A stretch of DNA of 64,000 nt from CAZLMG01 sp964560765 (GCA_964560765.1 CAZLMG010000002.1:186001-250000), one strand, 5' to 3'. Counted from the first letter of the stretch, positions 1-8,512 are shown. Translations and numbers: made by a program. Notes: generated by a model from the sequence alone, not told the origin.

Positions 1-312
1 AAAGCCTCGCATGGCGGCGATGAATTCCAAAAACTCGCAGACTGTCATTTCAGAGTAGGATGGCGCACTTTCAGGCAAATAGCCTATTCGCTCTCGCACC
101 GCGATCGAATCCCGAACAATATCTTTGCCCCCAATACTTGCTGTTCCTGAGGTCGGCTCGATAAAACAGGTCAGCATCTTCATGGTAGTCGACTTGCCAG
201 CACCGTTAGGTCCCAAAAACCCCAGCACCTGGCCCTTGGGCACAGAAAAACTCACATTCTGCACCGCACAAAATGCCCCAAAGCTTTTCGAGAGTCCTGT
301 CACTTCGATCAT
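1..312 (-). CDS. Gld-type ABC transporter ATP-binding protein (C-terminus cut by window)
   Basis: The N-terminal ~104 residues of an ABC ATPase; the gene runs off the left edge. It begins MIEVTGLSKSFGAFCAVQNV and has a clear Walker A (GPNGAGKST), followed by the 'GYLPESAP.Y.EMTV..FLEF' segment typical of the Gld/Nod-type ATPases that energise two-subunit exporters. The start ATG has AAGGGG six bases upstream. It closely resembles the ATPase at 19903-20841, which shares the LPxSxPxYxEMTV block, so the genome holds at least two such systems. The permease partner would lie beyond the left edge. Its substrate cannot be told from this fragment. Confidence 0.9.
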   Translation of the reverse strand, partial: MIEVTGLSKSFGAFCAVQNVSFSVPKGQVLGFLGPNGAGKSTTMKMLTCFIEPTSGTASIGGKDIVRDSIAVRERIGYLPESAPSYSEMTVCEFLEFIAAMRGF

Positions 313-375
313 GGATGGCCCCTTACCGAATGCGGAAATTCATTGAACGAACAGGTTCATAAACTGATATTCGTT

Positions 376-388
376 CCATTAATAATGG
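376..388. promoter_or_regulatory. 13-base palindrome (operator candidate)
   Basis: CCATTAATAATGG is a perfect 6+1+6 palindrome. It overlaps the predicted -10 of the promoter that would transcribe the leftward ABC ATPase gene, which is where a repressor would act. No regulator can be assigned. Confidence 0.35.
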
Positions 389-408
389 CTTAGGCTTGGA
401 TTTGTCAA
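379..408 (-). promoter_or_regulatory. Predicted sigma70 promoter for the ABC ATPase
   Basis: On the minus strand a perfect -35 TTGACA (408-403) is followed after 18 bases by TATTAA (384-379, 4 of 6 to consensus). The start codon lies about 65 bases downstream at 312. Confidence 0.45.
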
Positions 409-432
409 GGATATTTGATGGTTATGTGGGGT

Positions 433-1629
433 CTAGCCAGCTTTCTTCGGCTGACTACTTAGCGATTTCTCGATGGTTGCGAGAGCATTTCTGGCTTTGT
501 CAAAATCGGGCGCCAGCTCCAGGCAGCGGCGCAGAGAATGCGCCGCTTTCTCGTAGGCTTCGTGAGTCTTTACGTTGGTGTAGGCCAGCCCAATATTGAA
601 AAGAATGCGATAATTTTCTTTGAAATTGGGAAAGTACTGCAATGCCTTTTCGTACTCCGAAATCGCCGCGTCGCGATCTCCTTCTTTGGCCAGCGCCACA
701 CCCTTGTTGTTGTAGAAGCGCACCACTTCTCCTGGCTCGGTGGTCTCGCGACAGAAGCTCTGGGCGTGGCTGGAGAAGCCAGCGTTGTTGAGCTTCTCGA
801 ACATTGAGAACTTGATATCCGGTTGCTCTGGATTTAGCCCGAGCAGATCCTTCATTTTCGACACAGACTTATCTGGCTCATTTAGCTTAAGGTACATGTC
901 GGACATGGCTTCTATTCGCTCCAAGTTTTGGGGCGCAGCCTTGTCGGCTTTCTCCATGACGATACGAGCGTCCTTGAATCGACCCAGTTTGAGCAAGAGG
1001 CGCCCTTTGCGATTCATCAACGATACGTCATTTTCGCTTTTTTCGAGTAAACGCTCCACCAGCGTTAGCGCTTCTTCATTGCTGCCACCAGCCTCGTAGA
1101 CATCGCACATCAGCAACAGGCCCTGGGCTCCCAAATTCGGTAGCTCTTTCCGCAAGGCTCCAATAGCTTTCTCCATGCCATTATCGAGTTTTTGGATCTT
1201 GCCAACCTTAATGCGCATCTCATCCAGAGCCATTGCGCGATCACGCCTAGCCAATGCTCGACTCAAGAATGGCAGCAATTGGATGACCGTGAATGGTTTC
1301 GGAATAATCTCGATATCGCCCAGTTCGCGTGTCAATGCGGCGTCTTCGGCATCCCGCTGCGAACCAGCCAGAACAATGAATCCCGTCTGCCGCTTTTCAG
1401 GATCATCGTGCTTCCGCCACTTTTGAATCAAGGCCAATCCCGACAGGGGAGCAAACTCAAGCTCGACCAAAACGACCGTAAAGCGCTGTTGATTGAAATG
1501 GTAAAAAGCCGTATCCAGGCCCGGCGCGCTGACTAAAGTAATGTTCTGTCGCTTCAACGGATCTTCCAACCCTTGGGCGATGGAGGGATCATCGTCGACA
1601 ACAAGAATTTTGTTGGGCAGATTTGACAA
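433..1629 (-). CDS. Degenerate receiver domain-TPR protein
   Basis: A 398-residue cytosolic protein. Residues ~6-125 form a response-regulator receiver fold: the acidic pocket D12-D14 and the conserved Lys (K111, in IIPKPF) are present, but the phospho-acceptor position reads VLVELEF, giving Glu56 instead of Asp, and the switch Thr/Ser position reads Ala88. It therefore probably cannot be phosphorylated in the normal way and may be locked in one state. Residues ~160-390 are TPR-like helical repeats (for example around VYEAGGSNEEALTLVERLL and GDRDAAISEYEKALQYFP), which suggests a protein-binding scaffold. The start is TTG with GGAG seven bases upstream. It diverges from pfk. Function unknown beyond this. 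Confidence 0.85.
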   Translation of the reverse strand: MSNLPNKILVVDDDPSIAQGLEDPLKRQNITLVSAPGLDTAFYHFNQQRFTVVLVELEFAPLSGLALIQKWRKHDDPEKRQTGFIVLAGSQRDAEDAALTRELGDIEIIPKPFTVIQLLPFLSRALARRDRAMALDEMRIKVGKIQKLDNGMEKAIGALRKELPNLGAQGLLLMCDVYEAGGSNEEALTLVERLLEKSENDVSLMNRKGRLLLKLGRFKDARIVMEKADKAAPQNLERIEAMSDMYLKLNEPDKSVSKMKDLLGLNPEQPDIKFSMFEKLNNAGFSSHAQSFCRETTEPGEVVRFYNNKGVALAKEGDRDAAISEYEKALQYFPNFKENYRILFNIGLAYTNVKTHEAYEKAAHSLRRCLELAPDFDKARNALATIEKSLSSQPKKAG

Positions 1630-1829
1630 GCACCCGCTCCTAAAATGACTGCCTCGCCTTGAACCAACTTCACGAACAGGGATCGGTAGGCTAACCTATA
1701 AACTGAAGGAACTTGTTAGAACTCTTAGATTCTTCGCCTCGTTTGTGATGAAGTGGATTTTGGCGCACTCACCAAAACAGGCGATTTGTTCCTGAGATTG
1801 CAGATGGATTTACTTTTGTAGAGGCTGTC

Positions 1830-2936
1830 ATGAAAATTGGCATTTGTACTGGTGGTGGCGACTGTCCAGGTCTGAACGCAGTGATTCGGGCAGCGACAAA
1901 ACATGCCATAGGGGCTTACGGAGCCGAGGTCTGGGGCATCCAAAACAGCTTCAACGGACTCATGTCTGACCCTATGGTAGCTCGTAAACTAACGTTTAAC
2001 GATGTGTCCGAAATCCTGTGTAAGGGGGGAACGATCCTAGGCACGACCAATAAGGGCGATCCCTTTGGCGAAACCGACGGCAACTCGCCAAAAGGATCCA
2101 ACCGTGCCGATAAAGTCGTCGAAGGCTATCGAAAATTGGGCTTGGACGGACTTATCGTGATTGGCGGTGACGGCACACAAGCCATCGCAGCCAAGTTAGC
2201 TGAAAGGGGCCTGAAGATCGTCGGCGTGCCCAAAACTATTGATAACGACTTATTTGGCGCCGATGAAACGGTTGGTTTTAACACCGCCGTCGAAATCGCC
2301 TCCGATGCCATTGCTCGTCTGCAGACCACGGCGGAATCCCACGATCGAATCATGGTTCTCGAAGTCATGGGACGTGACGCAGGACACATAGCTCTGCATT
2401 CAGGTATCGCTGGTGGTGCCAATGTGATTCTGATTCCCGAGATCCCCTACGACTATGCCCCGATCGTTGCGAAAATCGAAGAGCGCAAACACCTTGGCCG
2501 CCCGTTCAGCACGATTGTCGTCGCCGAAGGATGTCACGAAAAGGGAGGCGCTCAAGTCTATCAATCTACGGTCACATCTGCCGGAGTGAAAAAACAAAAC
2601 CTGGGCGGAATCGGGGCCGAGGTCTCGCGGCGTCTACATGAATTGACAGGCTTCGACACGCGGGTAACTGTGCTCGGTCACGTCCAGCGCGGTGGGGCGC
2701 CCAACCCGCGGGATCGTATCCTTGCAACCGTCTTTGGCGTAAGAGCCGTGGAGATGGTCGTGAATAAGCGATTTGGCTATGTCGCAGCTTGGTCGAAAGG
2801 CGGCTTGATTGAACTAAAGTTCACCGACATCGCCGGCAAGATGCAACTGCTTTCGCCGCAGGACGACCTAGTCATTGCCGCCGAAAAGGTTGGAATCTGT
2901 TTGGGACGAGCCACCCAATTCAGCGCGTTAGGGTAA
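1830..2936 (+). CDS. pfkA: 6-phosphofructokinase, mixed-substrate group III type
   Basis: Phosphorylates fructose 6-phosphate to the 1,6-bisphosphate, the committed step of glycolysis, in the cytosol. The 368 residues contain the N-terminal phosphate-binding loop GICTGGGDCPGLNAVIR, the phosphoryl-donor site GGDGT (112-116), the catalytic PKTIDND (134-140), and the substrate-binding MGRDAGHIAL and RGGAPNPRDR motifs. Gly in GGDG is the ATP-type residue whereas Lys in PKTIDND is the PPi-type residue; this mixture is known in ATP-using group III enzymes, so ATP is the likelier donor. The ATG at 1830 gives a canonical N-terminus. The 3' end overlaps the convergent cyclase gene by 17 bases. Confidence 0.95.
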   Translation: MKIGICTGGGDCPGLNAVIRAATKHAIGAYGAEVWGIQNSFNGLMSDPMVARKLTFNDVSEILCKGGTILGTTNKGDPFGETDGNSPKGSNRADKVVEGYRKLGLDGLIVIGGDGTQAIAAKLAERGLKIVGVPKTIDNDLFGADETVGFNTAVEIASDAIARLQTTAESHDRIMVLEVMGRDAGHIALHSGIAGGANVILIPEIPYDYAPIVAKIEERKHLGRPFSTIVVAEGCHEKGGAQVYQSTVTSAGVKKQNLGGIGAEVSRRLHELTGFDTRVTVLGHVQRGGAPNPRDRILATVFGVRAVEMVVNKRFGYVAAWSKGGLIELKFTDIAGKMQLLSPQDDLVIAAEKVGICLGRATQFSALG

Positions 2937-4743
2937 CTCGCGCCAAAGCTATGGACTGGGACACGCCCTTCACCTGAGCTGAAAATAGCTCGGTAGCAGC
3001 ACCTCGCTCGCGGAGCAAGCTGTCCACACCTGACAGGCTTAGCATGTCCGCCGTGATCACGACGTCCCCACCCTGGCTCTGCCCTTCCGTCCGCGAGGCC
3101 AGGTTTACGGTCGAACCAAAAAAGTCCGACTGACTGTTGGCCCCAATGGCAAGGGCAGTACCCTGATATAAACCCAGTTTCAAAACCAAGGGCGGATCAA
3201 ACCCCTGTCGCTCATTCCAAGCAGGAAAGGTGGCCTGCATGTCCAGGCAAGCGGCTAATCCTGACTTGGCATCTTGAAAGGCAGCCATCACCGCATCGCC
3301 GATCGTCTTGACGACATATCCGCCATGCCGTTCAATGCACGCACCTAAGAATTCAAAATGTCGCGAGACGCGCATGAATGCCTCGGCGTCACCTATTTTC
3401 TCGTAAAGAGCTGTGGAGCCTTTGAGATCAGTAAAAAGTAGACAAATATTGCGGACAGCGACACGCTGACCACTGCCAAGTATGGCCGAACCAAACGTTC
3501 GACGGAACTCCGGAAACCGGTTCACTTCCGAGGCCAGTGCCGCGTCATCCCGATAGTCGCGCCGCTCAAAAGAAAAGACGACGGGCGCGCTACTCGCATT
3601 GCCCAAAGTCCACGCATGCAGTCCCGTCCCGACAGTGACCATCGAAGGTTCCAATCGCGCGGAGCTCACCGTCACCGCGAAGGGCTCGGCAGCACTCGGC
3701 TCCGCTTCGATCCGCTGCAAGTCCGTGCGCAAATTGCGCCGCAAAATTCGGATTTGGCAGTTTGCGACCGGCAATTCCAGCTGCAATTGCCGCTCGGCAC
3801 CGGGAGGCACGATGATTTGCGCAAAAATATGTGGCGTATTCGCCGGTCCCCCAATGCAATACACGCTATCCTCGGCAGGGCGCACTTCCGGCGCAGCCGA
3901 AAATCGCAACTCTAGATTTTCATCCAAGGACGTCTCAAAATCCGTTTCACAGAGGTCGCAATGAAAGCGATCGGGGATAGGAGTTTGAAAGGGCAGCGAC
4001 TGTTTTGGCACCTGACAATTGGGACAGATTAACTCCCAATCCACATTTAGAATACCTTGCAGCGCACTACTAAGAAATGTTTGCAAACAGGCTCGGCGCT
4101 CGACACCCCACTGACGCGCCAAAACATAAGGGCGCATATGCAATACTTCTTCATCAGGTGCTCGCATCAAGTGTTGGCTAAGTCGGGACACAACTTGACC
4201 GTTTGCCGACGGACTTCGCTGCAGCTCTTGCATTTTGTTACGCAGTACCGCTGGTGCCACCTTTGACCCTGAAGCCACCGGCATTGGATAGTCGTCCTGA
4301 CGGGCCACGGCTGAGGCTAGATTCTGCAAATAGCGCGAGAACTTCGAAACCATAACAAGCGCGGCTAGCTGCAATGGCCAACGCAAAATATGCCAGCGCG
4401 GCTCCAGATGGATCATGGCCGTGGCCATGGTGTCCGATCCTTGATCAATGAGCCGAACCCCTGCCCAAAATCTTCGCACCGGGCCCGAGTGAAAATCGCG
4501 CAAAATGGCATATTGTTGCCCGGCGACCCACTCAAACGGGTACTCTCGCCAACGCAGCTTCAGACCAAACGACCGCGCTTCTGCTTCTCGATACAGCGCC
4601 AAATCACCGTCCAACGGCGGACCGTAACGGACCGGTGGCAGACCCACGACGCGATTCATATGATCGGTATTGGAAAGATACGGCCAAAGGCTGGAACGCC
4701 CCACTGGCAAACGAATAGACTTTTGAACTTGAACCAAAAACAT
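2920..4743 (-). CDS. Class III adenylate cyclase with N-terminal SRPBCC-like domain and zinc ribbon
   Basis: A 607-residue soluble protein predicted to make cAMP from ATP. Residues ~5-150 look like a START/SRPBCC-type binding domain (VGRSSLWPYLSNTDHMNRVV). A CxxC-x18-CxxC zinc-ribbon pattern sits at C240, C243, C262 and C265. The catalytic domain spans ~428-605, with both metal-binding aspartates (D439 in LFTDLKGST, D483 in KTIGDAVMAAF), the adenine-selecting Lys (K479) and Asp (in SDFFGSTVNLASR), and the transition-state Asn/Arg in VNLASR. The layout matches class 3 cyclases carrying a DUF5939-like N-terminus. It ends inside the 3' end of pfk on the other strand. The ligand of the N-terminal domain is unknown. 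Confidence 0.9.
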   Translation of the reverse strand: MFLVQVQKSIRLPVGRSSLWPYLSNTDHMNRVVGLPPVRYGPPLDGDLALYREAEARSFGLKLRWREYPFEWVAGQQYAILRDFHSGPVRRFWAGVRLIDQGSDTMATAMIHLEPRWHILRWPLQLAALVMVSKFSRYLQNLASAVARQDDYPMPVASGSKVAPAVLRNKMQELQRSPSANGQVVSRLSQHLMRAPDEEVLHMRPYVLARQWGVERRACLQTFLSSALQGILNVDWELICPNCQVPKQSLPFQTPIPDRFHCDLCETDFETSLDENLELRFSAAPEVRPAEDSVYCIGGPANTPHIFAQIIVPPGAERQLQLELPVANCQIRILRRNLRTDLQRIEAEPSAAEPFAVTVSSARLEPSMVTVGTGLHAWTLGNASSAPVVFSFERRDYRDDAALASEVNRFPEFRRTFGSAILGSGQRVAVRNICLLFTDLKGSTALYEKIGDAEAFMRVSRHFEFLGACIERHGGYVVKTIGDAVMAAFQDAKSGLAACLDMQATFPAWNERQGFDPPLVLKLGLYQGTALAIGANSQSDFFGSTVNLASRTEGQSQGGDVVITADMLSLSGVDSLLRERGAATELFSAQVKGVSQSIALARVTLTR

Positions 4744-4795
4744 GAAAGAGAACCCTTACAAAAGAGTGCTCTTATCATATCAAAAAACGGGAACC

Positions 4796-4918
4796 CTAGG
4801 CGCGGATGCGGCGACCATGGGGACTCAAACGCTTCTTACGCTTGACCCGAGCTTTTTTTGCCGCGCGGTACTTGGCACTCTTGTTCCGTTTGCGCTTAGC
4901 GCTCCAATTCTTCTTCAT
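4796..4918 (-). CDS. Tiny Lys/Arg-rich basic protein (40 residues)
   Basis: The open frame runs from ATG at 4918 to TAG at 4796, with an AAGGGAT ribosome-binding site eight bases before the ATG. The product begins MKKNWSAKRKRNKSAKYRAA. By direct count 20 of its 40 residues are Lys or Arg and none is acidic. It lies 22 bases downstream of the outer-membrane protein gene and 52 bases before the cyclase start, all on one strand. Such composition is typical of ribosome- or RNA-associated small proteins (bS21- or THX-like in character), but I recognise no family. A histone-like DNA-binding role is an alternative. Confidence 0.6.
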   Translation of the reverse strand: MKKNWSAKRKRNKSAKYRAAKKARVKRKKRLSPHGRRIRA

Positions 4919-4939
4919 CGTGCTATCCCTTCGTTATGC

Positions 4940-5569
4940 TTAGAGGCGCATGCCGACGGCAGCCGTAGCTGCGCCGATGCCACCTTTTGAATCGACAAAA
5001 ATATCAATATGCCGATGTTCGGTCTTGGTCGTACCGTTATCGATCGTTTCCGTCGCAAACAGTGCGCTTTCAAAGACTTGTGTTTCTAGCTCGGCAAAGA
5101 AGTCTGTGGCAACCTCAAAACGAAACCCCAGGGATCCGCCGTAGTAAAGACCCGACTTCTCTTGTTCCGTAGCTGCCACGCCAACGGAACCTTCCTTGAT
5201 TGACTGAAAACCGGCACGACCGCCAAAGTACGGGGTAACAACCTGAGAAAACTCAGGAAAATAAATGCGAACGCCGCCAAACAAGGCGATACTCGTAGAA
5301 TCGCTGGGAGCCTTCAACCCGTCGGGGGCATCGTATGAACGCAGCGTCAATGAACCCTCTCCATACCAATGAAAGGCATCGGTCAGGGGCTCCGCATATC
5401 GCGCTCCCAAAGAAATCGCCGATTCACCACCCTGATCGTCGCCATCGATTTTAGTTTTTGTGCCTTGATAAATGCCCGAGACCATACTGATTTCAGCAGC
5501 CAGAGCCGCGCTACTCAGGCTAAATGCCACCACTGTTGCCAGAATCCGTGCGAAGCCTCTTGTCAACAT
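4940..5569 (-). CDS. Outer-membrane beta-barrel protein, hypothetical
   Basis: A 209-residue protein with a classic signal peptide (basic MLTRGFAR, then a hydrophobic stretch, cleavage after AALA around residue 24). The mature part has alternating amphipathic strands ending in aromatic or glycine turns, for example ISLGARYAEPL, SIALFGGVRIYFPEF and YYGGSLGFRFEVATDFFAELE, and closes with AAVGMRL, as in small OmpA/OmpW-like barrels of ~8 strands. The ATG at 5569 is preceded by a GGGAGG sequence. It may be co-transcribed with the small basic protein downstream. Function unknown. Confidence 0.7.
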   Translation of the reverse strand: MLTRGFARILATVVAFSLSSAALAAEISMVSGIYQGTKTKIDGDDQGGESAISLGARYAEPLTDAFHWYGEGSLTLRSYDAPDGLKAPSDSTSIALFGGVRIYFPEFSQVVTPYFGGRAGFQSIKEGSVGVAATEQEKSGLYYGGSLGFRFEVATDFFAELETQVFESALFATETIDNGTTKTEHRHIDIFVDSKGGIGAATAAVGMRL

Positions 5570-5634
5570 CCGCTCCCTCCCTTAACTTAGAGGCAACGAG
5601 TATGGCTTTACCCTTTTAAGATGGCAAGAAGAAG

Positions 5635-6234
5635 ATGAGCGAGACCATGTCTCCTGGCGGGTACTTTGAGCGCCTTGCTGCCATGATGGTAGACAACGTG
5701 CTGATCGAACCCATTAGGCCGCAAGAAATGCCGGCGATGATTGATCTCATTCGCGACACCCTCGAGCGCTATGAGGAGGCTGGCTCCGTACTTGCATCGA
5801 CCAATCGGCGTATAGCCAACTTTCGTGGCACTTATGACAACGAGGACAGCAGTTATCTTGCCGCGCGTGACATCGATCGTAACACGATCATCGGTGGAGC
5901 CGGCGTTGGCCCCCTCGCCGGCTTGCCAAAGTCCGAAGGCATGGGTGAAATTCGCGAGCTCGTACTCCAAGACGCCTATCGAGGTCGTGGGCTCGGCACG
6001 CGCTTACTGCACGCTTGCCTGCAGAAGGCCAAGGAGCTCGGCTATCGCCGCATTTACCTCGAAACCACGCCGCAAATGGAAAATGCGCAACGCCTCTTCC
6101 GCCGCTTTGGATTTCGCCCGGTCCGACACCAGAGCAGCAAAAAGAGAGAGGATCAAGATGATGGCAGCAGCTTGCCATTTTACTTTTTGCTCGAAGATAT
6201 CGATCAGGCCCTAAAAGTTCGCCGAACCGATTGA
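5635..6234 (+). CDS. GNAT-family N-acetyltransferase
   Basis: A 199-residue acetyl-CoA-dependent acetyltransferase. The acetyl-CoA pyrophosphate loop (motif A) is seen in YRGRGLGTRLLHACL, preceded by the strand MGEIRELVL and followed by the motif B helix/strand RIYLETTPQMENAQRLFRRFGF. This order is canonical for GNAT enzymes acting on small molecules or protein N-termini. There is a weak purine-rich ribosome-binding site; a start at Met5 or Met17 is also possible. Transcribed divergently from the barrel gene. The substrate is not deducible. Confidence 0.88.
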   Translation: MSETMSPGGYFERLAAMMVDNVLIEPIRPQEMPAMIDLIRDTLERYEEAGSVLASTNRRIANFRGTYDNEDSSYLAARDIDRNTIIGGAGVGPLAGLPKSEGMGEIRELVLQDAYRGRGLGTRLLHACLQKAKELGYRRIYLETTPQMENAQRLFRRFGFRPVRHQSSKKREDQDDGSSLPFYFLLEDIDQALKVRRTD

Positions 6235-6316
6235 CCGGCTTGGTTACCACCTCCAGCTGGATCTGAAGTAAACTAGGGCGACGCCCTCTTCAACACTTAT
6301 CGCTGAGGATCTGCTG

Positions 6317-7405
6317 GTGCAGCCATCCCGTGCCTACTTAGTTTTGGCCATCTTTTGCTTGAGCTGTTTGTCTTGTAAAGTCCGACAGCAAACGTCTGAA
6401 TCATTATCCCAGTTCGCCAACTCTCGCCGGCGCTTGGCTACCGACGAAGAGCTGCGGCCCATCTTGAATTTTTACGGCGAAAAGGGCGAGTGCACAGCAT
6501 TTCTGGTCAAAAACTCACAAAATCGAACCCTCGTCATGACCGCTCGTCATTGCAACGATTACAGCATCACCCGCTGGTGCAAAAATCGGGGGCGGGTGAC
6601 GACGGCCGATGGCAAGTCTGAAGGATTCTGCAAGGGAGTTGTCGCTGCCCACCATACCCGCGACATCGCCCTCATCGAAGTCGATGGCTTCCAGCCTGCT
6701 GCTGATGGCCTATCCCTCGCAGGTTTTGCCGCCCGGATTGGCACGCGCCTACAAATGATCGGTTTCCCCTCCGATCCCGTCGCTGACAATCGCCCTACGG
6801 TCACGGAAAACTGCTGGCTGCAAAAGAATGACGATCAGAGCGGCAATCATCCGGATGGCAACCGTGACCAAAAGGGGCGACATAATTGCACCGTGTATGG
6901 CGGCAATAGCGGCGGACCGATGCTGATCGAATCTACCGATATCGTCGTCGGCCTGCCTTCAACATATACTCCCGAAGACTTTGTGCAGCGTCCACCAAAT
7001 ACGGAGTATCTAGCTTACATGGATTTGATGGAAGATTTTGTTAATCAGCATTTTCAAGCGCTGGTCGATCATGGCGTCAGCATCGTAAGTTCGCAGGAGT
7101 CGAAGGGACAACCTGGAAATTATTTGGCTGTTGGTCTGTATCAATCAAAGTCTCGCGCTGACTGTGACATCTACGTCAAGCCGCTTTACCATAGCATTCA
7201 GGATCTGCATGGCATGCTCTTGGACTTTCGCTCGACGCGTGATCCACCTAGTTGCAAGGGGCAAGTTACGGTCGAATGTAGAAATGAAAGTAGTTGCGAA
7301 AGTAAGGACGGCAAATTTCGAGTGCAGAATTGGACCGAATTAGCCTTTGACTTCCTACCCGGCGATAAAGCTTACAGGTATGAGCGGCAACTGGCCAAGC
7401 CCTAG
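6317..7405 (+). CDS. Secreted trypsin-like serine protease
   Basis: A 362-residue S1-family peptidase. The GTG start gives a signal sequence (YLVLAIFCLSCLSC); the cysteines there lack a perfect lipobox, so the protein may be a lipoprotein or be cleaved normally. The catalytic triad is visible: His78 in MTARHC, Asp116 in RDIALIEVD and Ser198 in YGGNSGGPM. Several cysteine pairs (C59/C79, C87/C105, C176/C191) suggest disulfide bonds and an extracytoplasmic location. The C-terminal ~110 residues after the protease domain are of unknown fold and again Cys-containing. Likely a periplasmic or secreted endopeptidase. Confidence 0.85.
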   Translation: MQPSRAYLVLAIFCLSCLSCKVRQQTSESLSQFANSRRRLATDEELRPILNFYGEKGECTAFLVKNSQNRTLVMTARHCNDYSITRWCKNRGRVTTADGKSEGFCKGVVAAHHTRDIALIEVDGFQPAADGLSLAGFAARIGTRLQMIGFPSDPVADNRPTVTENCWLQKNDDQSGNHPDGNRDQKGRHNCTVYGGNSGGPMLIESTDIVVGLPSTYTPEDFVQRPPNTEYLAYMDLMEDFVNQHFQALVDHGVSIVSSQESKGQPGNYLAVGLYQSKSRADCDIYVKPLYHSIQDLHGMLLDFRSTRDPPSCKGQVTVECRNESSCESKDGKFRVQNWTELAFDFLPGDKAYRYERQLAKP

Positions 7406-7440
7406 GCCTGGCCAGAAAGTAGTCGCGCGAAACGCTCCTA

Positions 7441-8121
7441 TTAGAGCTTGAAGCGCAATCCCACTTCGACGACGGGAACATTGACGTTAAATCCAGATTT
7501 CACGTCATATTCCGTGCCATCCACTTCGACGGTATCGACATCATATTGAAAATGATTCAGCTTAAAGCCGCCCACGAAGTCAAACCAACTTCCTGCAGGC
7601 ATCAAAACATCCAGGCCAATTTGCCCTACCAAACCGTTGATCAGACTTGTCGACTTTGCGGTCACACCATCAGCCCGCGTCTGATACTTTGCCAGCATCG
7701 GCCCAATTCCGACTTTCCACACCGCCTTGACCTTGTCGCCTAAGCTGTACCCTTGACCAAACTTGGCCAGTAAGGCTCCCCCCACTTGCGTCGTTTGATC
7801 AGCCTTGGATGCGTCATCACTCTTAAAATTCAAAACCCCGGACATGAACTCCACGCTCGCCTCGAGGCGGTCCCAACTTCCCCTCGGCATGATGTAGCCG
7901 ATTTCTCCCGAGGCTAGATAGGCGGCGCCCGAACGGGACTTGCCAGCAGCTTGCGCCTCGCCAAACATCAATGCACCGGTAGCATAAAGACCTGAGGCAT
8001 TATCTTTGGCTGCACTCAACTCGGCGAGTTCTGGATCTAATTCGGCAAAGGCCTGGTAGCTGGTCAAGAACGCAGAGGTTAAAATAAACGGACCGGCAAG
8101 GATTTTCATGAACGCAGGCAT
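7441..8121 (-). CDS. Outer-membrane beta-barrel protein, hypothetical
   Basis: 226 residues from the ATG at 8121, chosen because GAAGGAG lies about eight bases upstream; a longer in-frame extension to 8175 has no such site and would bury the signal peptide. The signal peptide ends near YQAFAE. The mature protein shows repeated amphipathic strands (GEIGYIMPRGSWDRLEASVE, VWKVGIGPMLAKYQT, FVGGFKLNHFQYDVD) and the terminal strand VVEVGLRFKL ends in leucine, close to an outer-membrane insertion signal. Convergent with the serine protease gene. Function unknown. Confidence 0.72.
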   Translation of the reverse strand: MPAFMKILAGPFILTSAFLTSYQAFAELDPELAELSAAKDNASGLYATGALMFGEAQAAGKSRSGAAYLASGEIGYIMPRGSWDRLEASVEFMSGVLNFKSDDASKADQTTQVGGALLAKFGQGYSLGDKVKAVWKVGIGPMLAKYQTRADGVTAKSTSLINGLVGQIGLDVLMPAGSWFDFVGGFKLNHFQYDVDTVEVDGTEYDVKSGFNVNVPVVEVGLRFKL

Positions 8122-8302
8122 GGAGCTGGCTCCTTCGGTTGATTTGACAATGATTCTAGAATTATACCACCACAAATGAGGAAGCCATGAGGCCCGACTT
8201 GGAGTTGGGCCTTAGATAGTTGATTTTCGCCTGGAGATGCGTTAGGTTGTGCGGCTCGAGTCGTTATTCTATCGCCAATGGCAAAATTTGGAGCTCTCGA
8301 AC

Positions 8303-8467
8303 ATGGCTTCGCGTACAGGACAAACAGAGACCCGTCGTCTGATCAACAAGGCTCGACTGGGCAAAAAGGGTAAGAATCACGTTCGTAAGTACGGTACTAC
8401 CAAACCAGGTTTGCCACTCAATAAGCCAAACGCCAACGAGCGCGCACAAGCCGCTGCTCGTAGCTAA
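8303..8467 (+). CDS. Small basic protein, 54 residues
   Basis: ATG at 8303 with GGAG nine bases upstream. The product begins MASRTGQTETRRLINKARLG and continues with KKGKNHVRKYGTTKPG; it is rich in Lys, Arg, Asn and Gly, has few acidic residues, and contains no membrane segment. A longer in-frame form from 8249 lacks a ribosome-binding site. The gene is followed at once by a strong hairpin (8477-8500), then coaBC. Its composition suggests ribosome, RNA or DNA binding. No family assigned. Confidence 0.65.
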   Translation: MASRTGQTETRRLINKARLGKKGKNHVRKYGTTKPGLPLNKPNANERAQAAARS

Positions 8468-8476
8468 CAGCGAGTT

Positions 8477-8500
8477 TCGGGGTGTTCGTTTGCACCCCGA
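8477..8500 (+). terminator. Stem-loop after the small basic gene
   Basis: An eight-base perfect stem, TCGGGGTG (8477-8484) with CACCCCGA (8493-8500), around the loop TTCGTTTG. It sits 10 bases after the stop at 8467 and 13-22 bases before the coaBC start. It lacks a downstream U-run, so it may stabilise or attenuate the transcript rather than end it outright. Confidence 0.5.
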
Positions 8501-8512
8501 CCACGTACCGCC

